Part shown: piece after piece, positions 7,600-16,755 of the stretch
How the letters are laid out: every line of letters begins with the position of its first letter
How positions within the stretch are numbered: the stretch's first letter is position 1
Assembly (NCBI RefSeq): GCF_001557535.2
Contig: NZ_CP014306.1
Location: forward strand, 2,914,001 to 2,978,000
Origin: Burkholderia sp. PAMC 26561
GTDB lineage: Bacteria; Pseudomonadota; Gammaproteobacteria; Burkholderiales; Burkholderiaceae
Direction of reading: 5' to 3'
Length of the DNA stretch: 64,000 nt
Notes under the pieces: generated by a model
The model's input: only the letters and a program-made list of their open reading frames with translations
What the model was told of the DNA's origin: nothing
Database searches by the model: none
Translations under genes and position numbers: made by a program

Positions 7600-9243
7600 A
7601 TGCCCCAAGCCACACTTCGTCTCCTTCGCCACCTGTTGCCCTTCGCTGCCTCGCTCGCGTGCAGCGCTCACGCGAGCGCTGCTTCCTACGTGGTCAAGCA
7701 TTGCGCTGAACTGCAGGGCAAGGACGTGCCCGCGTCGGTGATCGGACTGCCCACGCGCGGGGCGATCATCACGGATGCATCGTTCGTTGCTGCTGCGGCG
7801 CCTCGCAACCGCAACGGCGATTACTGCCGGCTCGTCGGCGTGATCAAGGCGCAGCTCGACACCACGCCCGATATCCGCTTCGAAGTGAACCTTCCGGCGC
7901 GCTGGAATGGCCGCGCGCTGCAAATGGGCGGCGGCGGTTACAACGGCGTGATCGTGAGCGGAACGGAACCGACGGCGTTCGCGCCGGCGGCGTCTCCGTT
8001 ATCGATTGGTTACGCGACCTTCGGCTCGGACTCGGGTCACGTCGGGAATTCAGGGCGCGCCGACTTTGCGATGAACGACGAAGCGGTGATCAACTTCGGC
8101 TACGGGCATTTGAAGAAGACGCACGATGTCGCGCTGGCGCTCATCATCATGGGCTACGGGCGCAAGCCCGAGCAGACCTACTTTGCGGGTGGCTCGACAG
8201 GCGGACGCGAGGCGTACACGGTCATCGAGCGTTTTCCCGACGACTACGACGGCGTGATAGCAAACGCGCCCGCCATCAATTTTTCGGGCGTGCGGCTGAT
8301 GGGGGTGAAAGTCGGGCGTGCATCGTACGGGACACCCGGCGGGTTTGTCGGACCGGCGCAGCAAAAACGCGTGGTCGAAACCGTGCTGCAGGAATGCGAC
8401 GGACTCGACGGCGCGCTCGACGGCATCGTTGCGAATGTGGAAGCCTGCCGTGAACGCGAGCCGAAGATCATTGCGCAGTTGCGATGCGTCGGCGGACAGC
8501 GGCCATCGCAGCGGGACAGTTGTTTGTCGGAGGCGCAACTCGCGACGCTCGAGACCTTGCGCGACGGCTTCACGCTGCCCTACGAACTCGCGCACGGCGT
8601 GACCCGTTATTACGGCTACAACGTTTTCCAGGGCGTGGACTTTTCAAGCGGGCTGGGGCTTGGCAATTCGGCAACGCTCGTGCAGCCGCCGCGTTTCGAT
8701 GTCAACGGCTACCTGTTCACGCAGGGCGACAGCTACATGAAGTACTTCGTCACGCATGACCTGCGCTTCAACACGCTCGACTTCGACCTGGATCACCCCG
8801 GCGAGTACAAAGGGCGCCTGGTGGATTTATCGTCGACGGTCGGCGCAATGAACCCCGACATGTCGGCGTTCATTGCGCATGGCGGCAAGCTGATCACCAT
8901 GCACGGTCTCGCCGATGAAGTCATCAGCCCGAACCAGACCATCGCTTTCTATCAGTCGCTTGTCGCGAAGTATGGGCAGGCGATCGTCGATTCGTTCATG
9001 CGGCTTTACATGGTCCCGGGTTTTCAGCATGGCAACGGCGTCTTCATTCCGGCCTGGGACGAACTCGGCGCGCTGGACCGATGGGTCACGGGAAACATTG
9101 CGCCGGAGACGCTGGTCGGCTTCGATATCGCAAGCGCCACGAACGGACGCAGCCGCCCGCTTTGCCGGTATCCGGGATATCCGCGGTACATGGGGAAGGG
9201 GAGCATGAACAGCGCGGCGAGCTTTCGTTGTGAGAATCCCTGA
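7600..9243 (+). CDS. Secreted tannase/feruloyl esterase family protein
   Basis: A 547-residue alpha/beta hydrolase of the tannase/feruloyl esterase family, expected to cleave galloyl, feruloyl or related aromatic esters in the periplasm or outside. With the ATG at 7600 it starts with a good signal peptide ending in AHASAA. An earlier start at 7528 would bury that signal. The nucleophile is Ser199 in FAGGSTGGRE, the Asp is in HGLADEVISP and the His in PGFQHGNG. The two cysteines that normally flank the Ser and His in this family (CS-D-HC) are both replaced (G and Q/G). Upstream 7322-7599 holds no feature I can support. Confidence 0.87.
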   Translation: MPQATLRLLRHLLPFAASLACSAHASAASYVVKHCAELQGKDVPASVIGLPTRGAIITDASFVAAAAPRNRNGDYCRLVGVIKAQLDTTPDIRFEVNLPARWNGRALQMGGGGYNGVIVSGTEPTAFAPAASPLSIGYATFGSDSGHVGNSGRADFAMNDEAVINFGYGHLKKTHDVALALIIMGYGRKPEQTYFAGGSTGGREAYTVIERFPDDYDGVIANAPAINFSGVRLMGVKVGRASYGTPGGFVGPAQQKRVVETVLQECDGLDGALDGIVANVEACREREPKIIAQLRCVGGQRPSQRDSCLSEAQLATLETLRDGFTLPYELAHGVTRYYGYNVFQGVDFSSGLGLGNSATLVQPPRFDVNGYLFTQGDSYMKYFVTHDLRFNTLDFDLDHPGEYKGRLVDLSSTVGAMNPDMSAFIAHGGKLITMHGLADEVISPNQTIAFYQSLVAKYGQAIVDSFMRLYMVPGFQHGNGVFIPAWDELGALDRWVTGNIAPETLVGFDIASATNGRSRPLCRYPGYPRYMGKGSMNSAASFRCENP

Positions 9244-9267
9244 GTTCGCCGCTTTCAAACGTGACGC

Positions 9268-9705
9268 TTACTTCGCCGCTTCGACCTGGCCGCGAATCTC
9301 GCCGCCCGGGTTCTTCGCCGTGTGAACGTTGAAATACCAGTTGCCGGCGAGCAGGTCCTTCGCTTGTGCATCGGTCAATGTGGCGCTGCCTTCGATCGGG
9401 CTCGGCAGCTTGCTTGGATCGATAGGAATCACCACGCCTGCGTTCTTGCCCACCGGCGCCGGGCCGTGGAAATGCGCCATGCTCGCCGGACCCGTCAGGT
9501 CTGCGTAAGTCACTTTCCATTGCAGCAGCTTGGACGACGTGTCGTACGTGCCGTCGAGCTTGCCGTGACCCTGGCTGTCCTTCGGCGGGACTTCCGACGA
9601 AGCGGCGAGGTCGGCTTTCAGGTTGACCGTATCGGCAAAGGCGAGCGCCGGTACAGCCAGCGTGAGCGAGAGGGCGGCGGCAGTCAGCATGCGATTGAGT
9701 TTCAT
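9268..9705 (-). CDS. CHRD domain-containing secreted protein
   Basis: A 145-residue exported protein with a signal peptide ending near ALAFA. A single CHRD domain follows, with the recognisable AHFHGPAPVGKNAGVV and HTAKNPGGEIRGQ motifs. CHRD domains occur in chordin and in many bacterial envelope proteins, where the role is unknown. I chose the ATG at 9705 because it begins the signal peptide. An in-frame start at 9759 would add a charged extension. It converges on the tannase-like gene with a 24-bp gap. Confidence 0.88.
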   Translation of the reverse strand: MKLNRMLTAAALSLTLAVPALAFADTVNLKADLAASSEVPPKDSQGHGKLDGTYDTSSKLLQWKVTYADLTGPASMAHFHGPAPVGKNAGVVIPIDPSKLPSPIEGSATLTDAQAKDLLAGNWYFNVHTAKNPGGEIRGQVEAAK

Positions 9706-9879
9706 GGCGTTTTTCCAGTTTTTATGGACTAATGGAACTTCACGACGATGCTCGACCAAAGCTGTCCTTGGATCCCGGCCGAGTGTTTCGATAATACGCG
9801 TTGCGTCGTTAGCTGCTTTGGGAAACGCCTGTGCTCACGGGTTTATTCCATGTGCGCATGCGGGATTTGCGACGCGTGA

Positions 9880-9904
9880 AAAAAGGCGCCGTCGGCGCCT
9901 TTTT
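9880..9904. terminator. Rho-independent terminator after dps
   Basis: Perfect 11-bp arms (9880-9890 and 9894-9904) with a GTC loop, flanked by A and T runs. It lies 33 bp downstream of the dps stop on the minus strand and can act in both directions. Confidence 0.88.
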
Positions 9905-9936
9905 CGTCATGATGGCTTTGCTGGCGAGTACCGTGC

Positions 9937-10452
9937 TTACGACCGCGTCGCTTCGAAGAGGAACCACACTCGCTCTTCTGTCTGGTCGATCCAGTTTTCA
10001 ATAAGACTTGCCGTTGCGACGTCTTCCTTGTCGTCGCAGAGTTCATGCAATTCGCGCATGTACTTCACGAGCGACTCGTTGTCGGTGCGCAGCTCGTTGA
10101 GCATGTCGATAGGCGGCACGAAGTCCGCGTCGTTATCGGCGAGGCGCTTCAACGTGCTGATTTGTCCGACGGAACGCAGCGTCGTGCCGCCGAGCTTGCG
10201 TGCGCGTTCGGCGATCGGGTCGATCATGTCGTAGACGAATTGCGCCTGGTCATCGAGCAGCAGGTGATAGTCGCGAAAGTGCGGGCCGCTCACGTGCCAG
10301 TGGAAATTCTTCGTCTTGACGAAGAGAGAAAACACGTCAGCGAGCAACCGGGTCAGGCCTTCGGCGACTTGCTTGCGTGCGTCGTTACCCAGGTCGGTCG
10401 GTGTGGTCAGAGCGGCAGATGCTGCGCTCGGTTTCTTTGTCGATGTAGCCAT
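9937..10452 (-). CDS. dps: Dps family DNA-binding ferritin-like protein
   Basis: A 171-residue Dps-type miniferritin that oxidises and stores iron and protects DNA in starvation or peroxide stress. The intersubunit ferroxidase signature NFHWHVSGPHFRDYHLLLD (His, His, Asp and Asp/Glu ligands) is intact, and a Lys/Ser/Ala-rich N-terminal tail suits DNA binding. The start at 10452 has GGAG 7 nt upstream; an in-frame ATG 45 nt earlier lacks support. It is divergent from the GntR regulator of the catabolic operon. Confidence 0.93.
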   Translation of the reverse strand: MATSTKKPSAASAALTTPTDLGNDARKQVAEGLTRLLADVFSLFVKTKNFHWHVSGPHFRDYHLLLDDQAQFVYDMIDPIAERARKLGGTTLRSVGQISTLKRLADNDADFVPPIDMLNELRTDNESLVKYMRELHELCDDKEDVATASLIENWIDQTEERVWFLFEATRS

Positions 10453-10617
10453 GTAAAAGCTCCGGAGTTGCAGATTGGCGGGAAAATCTTGGGTCAACTA
10501 GCGCATGCGTTGCACGTCTTGTGCCTAACCGGATCCAATGGACACATCACGACCCGCGTTTTCCCCTACGTCTTATTTGTTGACTCAGGACCGCCGAGGC
10601 AACACACTTTGTCTCAA

Positions 10618-10640
10618 GGTGTGATCACAGGTCACAGATC
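10618..10640 (+). promoter_or_regulatory. Palindromic operator candidate before the GntR operon
   Basis: TGTGATCACA (10620-10629) is a perfect 10-bp palindrome, followed by a second TCACA (10632-10636). It lies 25 nt or more upstream of the gntR ATG, a suitable place for autoregulation by the FCD-type repressor. A CRP reading needs a 6-bp spacer but the spacer here is 7. Confidence 0.45.
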
Positions 10641-10661
10641 GCGTAAGGAGTTGTTTAATTC

Positions 10662-11384
10662 ATGGCACAAGGCACGACGCGAGACACCACGCGCGAAGCA
10701 AACGAGCCGCTGCCGCTCGAACTGGTGGCGCGCGAAACCATGGCAGGGCGTGTGTACGCCCAGTTGCGCGAAGCGATCATGACGGGGCGTTTTGCGCCCG
10801 GACAGGCGCTGAGCCTGCGCGGGGTGGCGGAGGCAGTGGGTTCATCGACCATGCCGGTGCGCGCCGCGCTGACACGGCTGCAGGCCGAAGGCGCGCTGAT
10901 CGACGGTCCCGGCCGCGCGCTCATGGTCCCGCCCATGACGCTCGACTTGCTCGATGAGCTGCGAGATGTCCGGATATCGCTTGAAGGGTGCGTCGCGAAA
11001 CGCGCGGCCTCGCGGATGACGAAGGAACATTTAAGCGCGCTGCAAGCCGTGTTCGATGCAATGCACGCGCATGTGGAAGCCGGCGATGTCGCCGCGTATT
11101 TGCGCAGCAACTTCGAGTTTCACATCGCCATCTACACGCATGGCGCGAGCGATCTCACGCTCGCCACGATCCAGAACTTGTGGATGCGCATTGGGCCGTT
11201 CCTGAATCTCGTCGCGCCGGATATTCCGCACATGAGGTTATCGATGGCCGCGCACAAGAAGATCGTCGATGCGCTCTGGAAGGGCGATGGCGAAAGCGCG
11301 CGGGCGGGTATTGAAGAAGACATCGGCGGCGCTGCGGCTGACTTGCAGGACCGCCTGCAAAGCAGGGAGGCTGCACGCGCCTAG
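10662..11384 (+). CDS. GntR family regulator with FCD domain
   Basis: A 240-residue repressor. The N-terminal winged HTH (residues about 20-85, with GRVYAQLREAIMTGRFAPGQ and SSTMPVRAALTRLQAEG) is followed by an all-helical FCD ligand-binding domain with its metal-binding His residues (HIAIYTHGASD and HKKIVDALWKGD). FCD regulators usually sense the substrate or an intermediate of the acid or sugar-acid pathway they control. It heads the operon that runs to 20734, so it is the likely pathway regulator. AAGGAG lies 11 nt before the ATG. Confidence 0.92.
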   Translation: MAQGTTRDTTREANEPLPLELVARETMAGRVYAQLREAIMTGRFAPGQALSLRGVAEAVGSSTMPVRAALTRLQAEGALIDGPGRALMVPPMTLDLLDELRDVRISLEGCVAKRAASRMTKEHLSALQAVFDAMHAHVEAGDVAAYLRSNFEFHIAIYTHGASDLTLATIQNLWMRIGPFLNLVAPDIPHMRLSMAAHKKIVDALWKGDGESARAGIEEDIGGAAADLQDRLQSREAARA

Positions 11385-11433
11385 CAAGGCTTTCGAGGCT
11401 CAACGAACTATAAGAACATCAACGGAGACAAGC

Positions 11434-12240
11434 ATGACGGTTCTGCAAATGTTGAAACCGCACGCGGGATTGCGCGTGCTGGTTACGGGTGGGGCATCGG
11501 GTATCGGACTCGTGATAGCGCGTGCTTTCGTCGATGCCGGTTCGCGTGTCCATGTCTGCGACGCAAGCAAGGATGCTATCGACACGCTACTCAAAGTCGA
11601 AGAAAGCGCCGAGCTGAACGCGATCACCGCGACGCTCGCGGATGTATCGGACAGGGCGGCGGTGGATCGCGTATTCGATGACGTCGCCACGCAACTTGGC
11701 GGCCTCGATGTGCTGATCAACAACGCGGGCATTGCGGGGCCGACGGGCGGTATCGATGAGATGGATGTCGGCGAGTGGGAACAGACCGTCGATGTCAATC
11801 TCAACGCGCAGTTCTATTTCGCGCGTCGGGCCGTGCCGTTGCTGAAAGAGGCGCGTGAGGGCGGATCGATAATCGCGTTGTCGTCGGTGGCAGGAAGGCT
11901 CGGATATGCATTCCGCACGCCGTATTCCGCGACGAAATGGGCCGTGGTCGGGCTGACGAAGAGCCTGGCCATTGAACTCGGACCGGACAACATCCGCGTC
12001 AACGCCATTCAGCCGGGCATTGTGAAAGGACCACGCATCGAGCGTGTGATCTCCGCGCGCGCCCAGCAGCTCGGCCTCTCCTATGAAGACATGGAGAAGG
12101 ATTACCTGGCCAAGATCTCGCTGCGCCGCATGACCACGCCGGAAGAGGTCGCCGCGACCGCGCTGTTCCTCTGCTCGCCCGGCGGCAGCGGGATTTCGGG
12201 GCAGGCCATCTCGGTGTGCGGCAACGTCGAAGTGCTTTGA
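11434..12240 (+). CDS. SDR family oxidoreductase
   Basis: A 268-residue classical short-chain dehydrogenase. TGGASGIG (cofactor loop), NNAGIAG, catalytic Ser in ALSSVAG and YSATKWA (Tyr and Lys) are all intact, and the C-terminal end SGISGQAISVCG is typical. The order of genes suggests oxidation of a hydroxyl of the imported polyol, sugar or lactone. The start is set by a GGAGA ribosome site and the family length. An in-frame upstream ATG overlaps gntR and gives a spurious 55-residue extension. It lies 49 bp after gntR in the operon. Confidence 0.93.
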   Translation: MTVLQMLKPHAGLRVLVTGGASGIGLVIARAFVDAGSRVHVCDASKDAIDTLLKVEESAELNAITATLADVSDRAAVDRVFDDVATQLGGLDVLINNAGIAGPTGGIDEMDVGEWEQTVDVNLNAQFYFARRAVPLLKEAREGGSIIALSSVAGRLGYAFRTPYSATKWAVVGLTKSLAIELGPDNIRVNAIQPGIVKGPRIERVISARAQQLGLSYEDMEKDYLAKISLRRMTTPEEVAATALFLCSPGGSGISGQAISVCGNVEVL

Positions 12241-12283
12241 ACACGCTTAAAACATTCGTCTTTTTTCACGAGGTCCGAAAGCA

Positions 12284-13216
12284 ATGGCTACCAAGCGCAA
12301 GGTCATCATCACATGCGCGCCCACCGGCGCGATCCATACTCCTTCGATGTCGCCGTACCTGCCCGTCACGCCGCAGGAAATCGGCGACGCCGCGCTGGCC
12401 GCAGCGAAAGAGGGCGCGGCAATCCTGCACCTTCACGCCCGCGACCCCGTCGACGGCCGGCCCACGCAAGACCCCGCTGTGTTCCAGCAATTCCTGCCGC
12501 GTATCAAGGCCGAAACGAATGCGGTGATCAACATCACGAGCGGCGGCAGCCCGCATATGACGGTGGAAGAACGTCTGAAGCCGGCACATCATTTCCAGCC
12601 GGAAGTGGCATCGCTGAACATGGGTTCGATGAACTTCGGCCTCTATCCCATGCTCGACCGCTTCAAGGAGTTCAAGCACGACTGGGAGCGCCAGCATCTG
12701 GCCAACAGCCGCGACCTGATCTTCAAGAACACGTTCAAGGATATCGAATACATCCTGACGTCTTGCGGTGCGAACGGTACGCGCTTCGAGTACGAGTGCT
12801 ACGACATTTCGCACCTCTATAACCTCGCGCATTTCGTTGATCGCGGTCTCGCGAAACCTCCGTTCTTCGTGCAGAGCGTGTTTGGTCTGCTTGGCGGTAT
12901 CGGCGCGCATCCGGAAGACCTGATGCACATGCGGCGCACCGCTGACCGGCTCTTCGGAAACGATTATGTCTGGTCGATCCTCGGCGCAGGACGTCATCAG
13001 ATTCCACTCGCAACCCTCGGCGTGGCGCAGGGATCGAATGCGCGCGTCGGTCTTGAAGATTCGCTTTGGATAGAAGCCGGGAAACTCGCTGAATCGAGCG
13101 CGGCGCAGGTCGTGAAAATCCGTCAGGTGATAGAGGGCCTGTCGCTCGACATCGCCACGCCAGATGAAGCGCGCGCCATGCTCGGGCTCAAGGGCGCGGA
13201 CAACACGAACTTCTGA
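12284..13216 (+). CDS. BKACE (beta-keto acid cleavage enzyme, DUF849 family)
   Basis: A 310-residue TIM-barrel enzyme. The family condenses a beta-keto acid with acetyl-CoA to give acetoacetate and a new acyl-CoA (founder: 3-keto-5-aminohexanoate cleavage enzyme). Zinc ligands are visible at His49 and His51 in HLHARDP and Glu258 in VGLEDSLW. The loop ITSGGSPHMTVEERL and the motif GLLGGIGAHPEDL are also family-typical. Its neighbours are a 3-hydroxyacid-type dehydrogenase and lactonases, so the natural beta-keto acid is probably sugar-derived. That substrate is inference; no member of this exact context is known to me. Confidence 0.92.
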   Translation: MATKRKVIITCAPTGAIHTPSMSPYLPVTPQEIGDAALAAAKEGAAILHLHARDPVDGRPTQDPAVFQQFLPRIKAETNAVINITSGGSPHMTVEERLKPAHHFQPEVASLNMGSMNFGLYPMLDRFKEFKHDWERQHLANSRDLIFKNTFKDIEYILTSCGANGTRFEYECYDISHLYNLAHFVDRGLAKPPFFVQSVFGLLGGIGAHPEDLMHMRRTADRLFGNDYVWSILGAGRHQIPLATLGVAQGSNARVGLEDSLWIEAGKLAESSAAQVVKIRQVIEGLSLDIATPDEARAMLGLKGADNTNF

Positions 13217-13250
13217 CGCATCCTTTCAACCTTTGACGGCGGAGATCACT

Positions 13251-14027
13251 GTGACTGTGCAGAAGCTCAAGGTGGTCGCCATGCCTACGGGATGGCTGAT
13301 TGTCGATCGTTCATCGCAGATATACGGCCGGTATTACGGCCAGCAGATCAAGGTGCCGGTCTGGTCGACGGCAATTGTCGGCGGCGACAAGAAGATCGTG
13401 GTGGATACCGGCATTCACGATCCGGGCTGGGTATCGAATTTCGTGTGCCCGTGCACGCAGGCGCCGGAAGAACGGCTCGAACGCGCGCTGAAAGAGTACG
13501 TGGGATGGAGTGCGGACGAGGTCGATATTGTCATCAACACGCATTTGCATTACGACCATTCCGGCGGCAATACGCTGTTCAAGAATGCGCGGTTCGTCGT
13601 GCAGGCAAGTGAATGGGAATACGCGGGCCGTCCGCTGCCCACGCAAGCCACGTTCTATCAGGAGTTCCTGATTGGCCGCGAACCGCTTGCCTATTTCCGC
13701 TGGCAGTTCGTGCACGGCATCACCGACATCGCTCCGGGCGTGCGTGTTGTGCCAACGCCTGGTCATACGCCGGGCCATCAGTCGGTCGCGGTCGACACCG
13801 CCGACGGCGTGGTGCTGATCGCCGGCGACTGCGCAAGCTGCATGGAGAATATCGTCGATCTCGTGCCGGTTGGAATCGTTCACGAGACCGCGGCCGAACT
13901 GGCTTCACTCCGGCGAATCAGGCAGATCGCTGACTTCGTCATCCCCGGTCATGATCCGAATGTCGTGGCCGGATCTGCAGGCATTGAATTACCCGCAAGT
14001 GCACGTCTGAAGCACGTAGAAAGTTAG
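13251..14027 (+). CDS. MBL-fold lactonase (N-acyl homoserine lactonase-like)
   Basis: A 258-residue metallo-beta-lactamase-fold hydrolase. The dinuclear zinc motif HLHYDH is at residues 98-103. The third His is in PTPGHTPGH, the bridging Asp in IAGDCAS and the last His in VIPGHD. The overall pattern is that of AHL lactonases (AiiA/AttM type). I place the start at GTG 13251 because GGAG lies 6 nt upstream and the fold begins there. A longer frame from 13164 would overlap the BKACE gene. In this operon a role on a sugar or hydroxyacid lactone is more likely than quorum quenching. Confidence 0.88.
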   Translation: MTVQKLKVVAMPTGWLIVDRSSQIYGRYYGQQIKVPVWSTAIVGGDKKIVVDTGIHDPGWVSNFVCPCTQAPEERLERALKEYVGWSADEVDIVINTHLHYDHSGGNTLFKNARFVVQASEWEYAGRPLPTQATFYQEFLIGREPLAYFRWQFVHGITDIAPGVRVVPTPGHTPGHQSVAVDTADGVVLIAGDCASCMENIVDLVPVGIVHETAAELASLRRIRQIADFVIPGHDPNVVAGSAGIELPASARLKHVES

Positions 14028-14069
14028 TAGTACACGTATATATAACCATATGCAGCATCGGAGGAAGAC

Positions 14070-15197
14070 ATGAAAACGCTGACGAACACCCTGCGTCGGG
14101 CGGCACGGCTTGCGCTCGGGGCCACGTTGCTCGCAACGCTGGCGGTATCGCAACAAGCAACGGCCGCCGAGAAATACAAGGTATTCCTTTCGATGAGCTA
14201 TGTCGGCAACGACTGGCAAACCGAAGCCGCGAACATGGTCAAGGCCATGTCCGCAACGCCGGGCCTGAAAGACAAGGTCGATCTCGAAGTGCAGGTCGCG
14301 GGCACCGACGCACAAAAGCAGATCCAGCAAATCAATTCGATGGTACAGGCGGGCGCGAAGGCCATCGTGATCTATCCGATCTCACCGACGGCGTTGAATC
14401 GTGCAATCAAGAACGCGTGCTCGAAAGGCGTGATCGTGGCCGCGTACGACGGCGAAGTGACCGAGCCATGCGCGCATAACGTGACGATCGACCAGAAGCA
14501 GGCCGGTACGGTGACGGCGGAATGGCTCGCGAAGACGATCAATGGCAAGGGCAATATCGTGCTGATCAACGGCGTGCCGGGCACGTCCGTGGATCGTGCG
14601 CGCACTGAAGCGGCCAAGGCGGTGTTCGCGAAGTATCCGGGCATCAAGATCGTGGCTGAGGGCACCGGCATGTGGAGCCAGGCGACGGCGAAGACGGAGT
14701 TGTCGAAGATCCTTGCCACCAATAGCTGGGACAAGATCGACGGCTTATGGATGCAGGTTGGCTGCTTCACGGCGGCGTCCATGCAGCTCGAAGCCGGCAT
14801 AGCCGACGACAAGGTGAAGCCATGCGCGGGTGAATCGTCGAACGGGCACCGCGTGCAGATGCTGCCGCCGGGCACCGTCAAGGGCGACGGTTCGTATCGC
14901 TCGATCGGGTACAGGTCGATCTCCTATGGATCGCCGCCGTACTCGGGCGCGCTGGCGTTGAAGATGGCTGTCGGCAAACTCGAAGGCAAGGACTTCCCGC
15001 CGCACGTGACGCTCAAGCTGCCGCTGGTCCTGACGGCGGAATCCAAGCTGTGCAAGACGGGGTCGATCGATGAACTGAAGGCAGGGTGTACCGCGTTCAT
15101 GCCGGACAAGGTGCCGCCGGGCTGGTTCGCCGACATCTATTCGGCGGAGACGAGCGAGGTGGGTTTCAACGCGGCGCTGACCGGCAAGCCGGATTAA
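14070..15197 (+). CDS. Sugar-type ABC transporter periplasmic binding protein
   Basis: A 375-residue type-I periplasmic binding protein of the ribose/LacI-like family. An N-terminal signal peptide ends near QQATAA, then comes the first lobe beginning KYKVFLSMSYVGNDWQTEAA, with the pattern AIVIYPISPTALNRAI in the cleft region. GGAGGA precedes the ATG. It is followed after 10 bp by its ATPase gene and then by the fused permease, so the importer is complete. The ligand is probably a sugar, polyol or lactone consumed by the flanking enzymes. Confidence 0.92.
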   Translation: MKTLTNTLRRAARLALGATLLATLAVSQQATAAEKYKVFLSMSYVGNDWQTEAANMVKAMSATPGLKDKVDLEVQVAGTDAQKQIQQINSMVQAGAKAIVIYPISPTALNRAIKNACSKGVIVAAYDGEVTEPCAHNVTIDQKQAGTVTAEWLAKTINGKGNIVLINGVPGTSVDRARTEAAKAVFAKYPGIKIVAEGTGMWSQATAKTELSKILATNSWDKIDGLWMQVGCFTAASMQLEAGIADDKVKPCAGESSNGHRVQMLPPGTVKGDGSYRSIGYRSISYGSPPYSGALALKMAVGKLEGKDFPPHVTLKLPLVLTAESKLCKTGSIDELKAGCTAFMPDKVPPGWFADIYSAETSEVGFNAALTGKPD

Positions 15198-15207
15198 GGA
15201 GCGTTCC

Positions 15208-16737
15208 ATGCAGAGCCACTCACAGGCAGCAGACGGCGGCTGGGCGATCGATCTGTCGAACGTGACCAAGCGCTTCGGCGCGACCGTCGCGCTGGACAAT
15301 GCGTCCTTTCGGGTCAGGCGTGGTGCCGTTCACGCGCTGCTTGGCGAGAACGGCGCGGGCAAGTCGACGACCGTGAAGCTGCTTTCAGGCTTGATGCAGC
15401 CGGACGAAGGCAGTATCTCGATCCTCGGGCAGAGCGTGAACATGCGCGGTCCGAAAGACGCGCACCGGGCGGGCGTGCAGACCGCGTTCCAGGAAATGAC
15501 GCTGGTGCGCGACCTGACGGTCGCGCAAAACCTGCTCATGTCGTATGAACCGACGGGCTGGTTCGGCCGCATCCGCCAGCGTGAAGCGCAACGTCAGGCG
15601 GCGGAGTGGCTCGACAGGCTCGAACTGGGCGATGTCCGTCCCGGCGCGTATATCCGCGATCTGGCTTTGCCGGTACGCCAAAAGATCGAGATTGCAAAAG
15701 CGCTCGTGCGCAAACCCGACGTTCTGTTGCTCGATGAACCGACTTCGGCGCTATCGGGCCGCGATGTGTCGTGGCTTGCGCGCCGTATCGAAGAGATGAA
15801 GGCGCGGGGCGTGACCTTCGTGTTCATCACACATCGCATGCAGGAAGTGCGCGAGTTCTGCGACAGCCTGACGGTGTACAGGAACGGCCACGACGTGGGC
15901 GCATTCGATACCTCCGCGATCTCGGACGACGAAGTCATCCGGCTTGTCATCGGCCGGTCGCTGGAAGCCAAATACCCGCCGAAGGTCGCTTCTCCCACCG
16001 TGCTCGACACCCCGGCGATGGAAGCGCGCGGCATCAAGGTGAATGCCGTGGTGAACGACTTCGACCTGACGTTGAAAGCGGGCGAGGTGCATGGCATTGC
16101 GGCACTTCAGGGCATGGGGCAGCGCGAAATTTTCGAGGCGCTGTTCGGGGCGGAGTTTATCGATGCAGGCCAGATTCTGGTGGATGGGAAACCGGTCACG
16201 CTGACGTCGACGGCTGATTCGTTGAAGGCCGGGATATCGACAAGTTTTCTGCCTGAGGACCGCAAGACCGAGGGCTTGTTCCTGCGGCTTCCCGGCGGAG
16301 AAAACGTCTCGTTGCCGGTCATCAAGCGCTTTACGCACTTCGGTCTGATCGACAGAAAACGCGAGCAGGCTGCCATCAAGCGTGCGCTTGCACAGATGGA
16401 AGTGAATCCGCGGGCCGTCTACAAACCGTGCCTCTCGTTCTCGGGCGGCAACCAGCAAAAGATCGCGATGGCGAAATGGCTGCTCACGCAAAGCCGCGTG
16501 TGGCTGATGTTCGATCCGACGCGCGGTATCGATGTCGGGACCAAGCATCAAATATTCGTGTTGATGCGTGCATTCGCGGCGGCCGGCGGGTCCGTGCTGT
16601 TTTATTCCACCGATGTCCCCGAGCTGGTGAACGTATGCGATCGCGTGACGGTGGTGTATCGCGGGCGCAATGTGGCCGAGCTCGCAGGCGACGCGCTCAC
16701 GGAAGAAAACGTGATGCGCAAGATGCTCTCAAGCTGA
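15208..16737 (+). CDS. Sugar ABC transporter ATPase (RbsA/MglA type, two NBDs)
   Basis: A 509-residue double ATP-binding protein. The first half has an intact Walker A (GENGAGKST) and Walker B (VLLLDEPTSAL), but its signature is degenerate (LALPVRQ). The second half has the usual worn Walker A (ALQGMGQRE) and a good signature (LSGGNQQK). Its Walker B reads WLMFDPTRGID, so the usual Asp-Glu pair is Phe-Asp. A degenerate second Walker A is normal in RbsA proteins; the other changes may be subfamily traits. It energises the fused permease downstream. AAGGAG lies 7 nt before the ATG. Confidence 0.93.
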   Translation: MQSHSQAADGGWAIDLSNVTKRFGATVALDNASFRVRRGAVHALLGENGAGKSTTVKLLSGLMQPDEGSISILGQSVNMRGPKDAHRAGVQTAFQEMTLVRDLTVAQNLLMSYEPTGWFGRIRQREAQRQAAEWLDRLELGDVRPGAYIRDLALPVRQKIEIAKALVRKPDVLLLDEPTSALSGRDVSWLARRIEEMKARGVTFVFITHRMQEVREFCDSLTVYRNGHDVGAFDTSAISDDEVIRLVIGRSLEAKYPPKVASPTVLDTPAMEARGIKVNAVVNDFDLTLKAGEVHGIAALQGMGQREIFEALFGAEFIDAGQILVDGKPVTLTSTADSLKAGISTSFLPEDRKTEGLFLRLPGGENVSLPVIKRFTHFGLIDRKREQAAIKRALAQMEVNPRAVYKPCLSFSGGNQQKIAMAKWLLTQSRVWLMFDPTRGIDVGTKHQIFVLMRAFAAAGGSVLFYSTDVPELVNVCDRVTVVYRGRNVAELAGDALTEENVMRKMLSS

Positions 16738-16755
16738 AGCAACCAGAGGTCGATC

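Noticed and set aside
10620..10636. A CRP binding site before gntR
   Set aside because: TGTGA and TCACA half-sites are present but separated by 7 bp, not the 6 bp CRP requires. A local palindrome for the GntR protein explains it better.
13251..14027. A quorum-quenching AHL lactonase
   Set aside because: The fold and zinc motif fit, but the gene is embedded in a carbohydrate operon with a sugar importer. Quorum quenching is possible but not the best reading.
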